Shown here: in pieces, positions 7,036-7,339 of the stretch | How positions within the stretch are numbered: the first letter of the stretch is position 1 | Layout of the letters: each line of letters opens with the position of its first letter | Assembly: GCA_964521425.1 (NCBI GenBank) | Contig: CAZFRO010000036.1 | Coordinates: forward strand, 1 to 7,339 | Source of the DNA: Joyebacterum sp964521425 | GTDB lineage: Bacteria; Joyebacterota; Joyebacteria; Joyebacterales; Joyebacteraceae | DNA: 7,339 nt | Reading direction: 5' to 3' | Translations under genes and position numbers: made by a program | The notes under the pieces: model-generated | Seen by the model: only the letters and a program-made list of their open reading frames with translations | What the model was told of the DNA's origin: nothing | The model's database searches: none

Positions 7036-7339
7036 TCATCCGACGCGAAGGGCAAGAGCTGGGAGTTCACCATTCTCGAGCATCGCGCGGACCTTGGTCC
7101 CCGAGAGGAACACGTGGTCCTCGTTGCCGTGCGGGCAGGTCTTCTGCGATGCCATGTTGCCGCACTTGGTGCAGAAGAAGGCGTGCTCGAACATCAGCGG
7201 TGTGATGTCGAGTGCGCTTGCGTCGAACTTGTTGAAGATGTACTGCGCATCGTAGGTGAACCGCCCCGGTTTCTCCGGAGACCCGGTTATGTGAGTCCTG
7301 CCACGATGGCCTGACCCTCCTGCCCACGATAGTACATCT
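7036..7339 (-). pseudogene. sat: ATP sulfurylase (sulfate adenylyltransferase), 3' fragment, probably frameshifted
   Basis: On the minus strand, a frame open from the window edge (codons from 7338) to TGA at 7038-7036 encodes 'FTYDAQYIFNKF' (~7257-7222), 'PLMFEHAFFC' and 'CTKCGNMASQKTCPH', a Cys-x2-Cys-x8-Cys cluster. 'FLSGTKVRAMLENGELP' follows. These are hallmarks of the C-terminal half of ATP sulfurylase, which makes adenosine 5'-phosphosulfate (APS) from ATP and sulfate in sulfur assimilation, or runs in reverse during sulfur oxidation. The end is abnormal. After 'ENGELP' the frame gives only 'ALALRVG' and a stop, while the next frame reads 'LPFASDEPRRRTLM', resembling the expected 'P..FSRPEV..TLM' ending. 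Near 7302 a single missing G separates 'IV' from 'GRTH', although the family has a continuous IVGR motif. So the fragment carries two probable frameshifts, and the 5' part lies outside the window. Errors in low-coverage sequence could look the same. The fragment is convergent with the hydrolase genes and has no evident link to them. Confidence 0.68.

Noticed and set aside
1..7339. CRISPR array, tRNA or rRNA gene, riboswitch
   Set aside because: No regularly spaced repeats, no cloverleaf with conserved T-loop, and no recognisable rRNA or riboswitch core were seen on reading either strand.

Overview
The window looks like a piece of a high-GC, probably uncultivated, Gram-negative genome. Its secreted proteins end in FlgD-Ig-like C-terminal tails with a 'W-D/N-G...G..VASGVYFYRL...K.hLhR' pattern. 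Such tails are common in the FCB superphylum and neighbouring candidate phyla (Eisenbacteria-, Krumholzibacteria- and Latescibacteria-like lineages), where they act as sorting or anchoring modules. The assignment to a lineage is inference; nothing in the window is a phylogenetic marker of quality.

Layout. 1-116 is a leader with a strong hairpin that buries the Shine-Dalgarno of the next ORF. 117-~452 is the 5' part of an IS630-type transposase gene (helix-turn-helix part only), which breaks off and joins a headless BNR/Asp-box repeat protein (~453-870). That fragment is joined out of frame to a FlgD-like tail (867-968). So the first kilobase is a chain of gene remnants. Two large intact secreted proteins follow on the + strand: a GH51-like (clan GH-A) glycoside hydrolase (1011-3431), and a DUF6259-like, GH-D/GH36-resembling putative glycosidase (start revised to 3498, end 6101). 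A 109-residue protein (6225-6554) then consists of little more than a signal peptide and a shortened FlgD-like tail. 6555-7035 is gene-poor, with a bulged hairpin and one terminator-like hairpin. On the minus strand from the window edge to 7036 lies the 3' part of an ATP sulfurylase (sat-like) gene that appears frameshifted.

How the genes fit together. The two large enzymes are co-directional, 66 bases apart, both exported and both carry the same kind of C-terminal tail, so they probably act together outside the cytoplasm or at the cell surface on an unidentified plant or microbial glycan. The tail-coding DNA is a recurring module: four copies occur in about 6 kb, and two of them are about 91% identical over 102 bases. 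The flanks show the module joined to truncated bodies, which suggests tail swapping or deletion driven by tail homology.

No CRISPR array, tRNA, rRNA or complete mobile element was seen. I do not see a clearly new multi-gene system. The best leads are the domain inserted into the GH51-like barrel, the uncharacterised DUF6259-like partner enzyme, and the recombining tail module.
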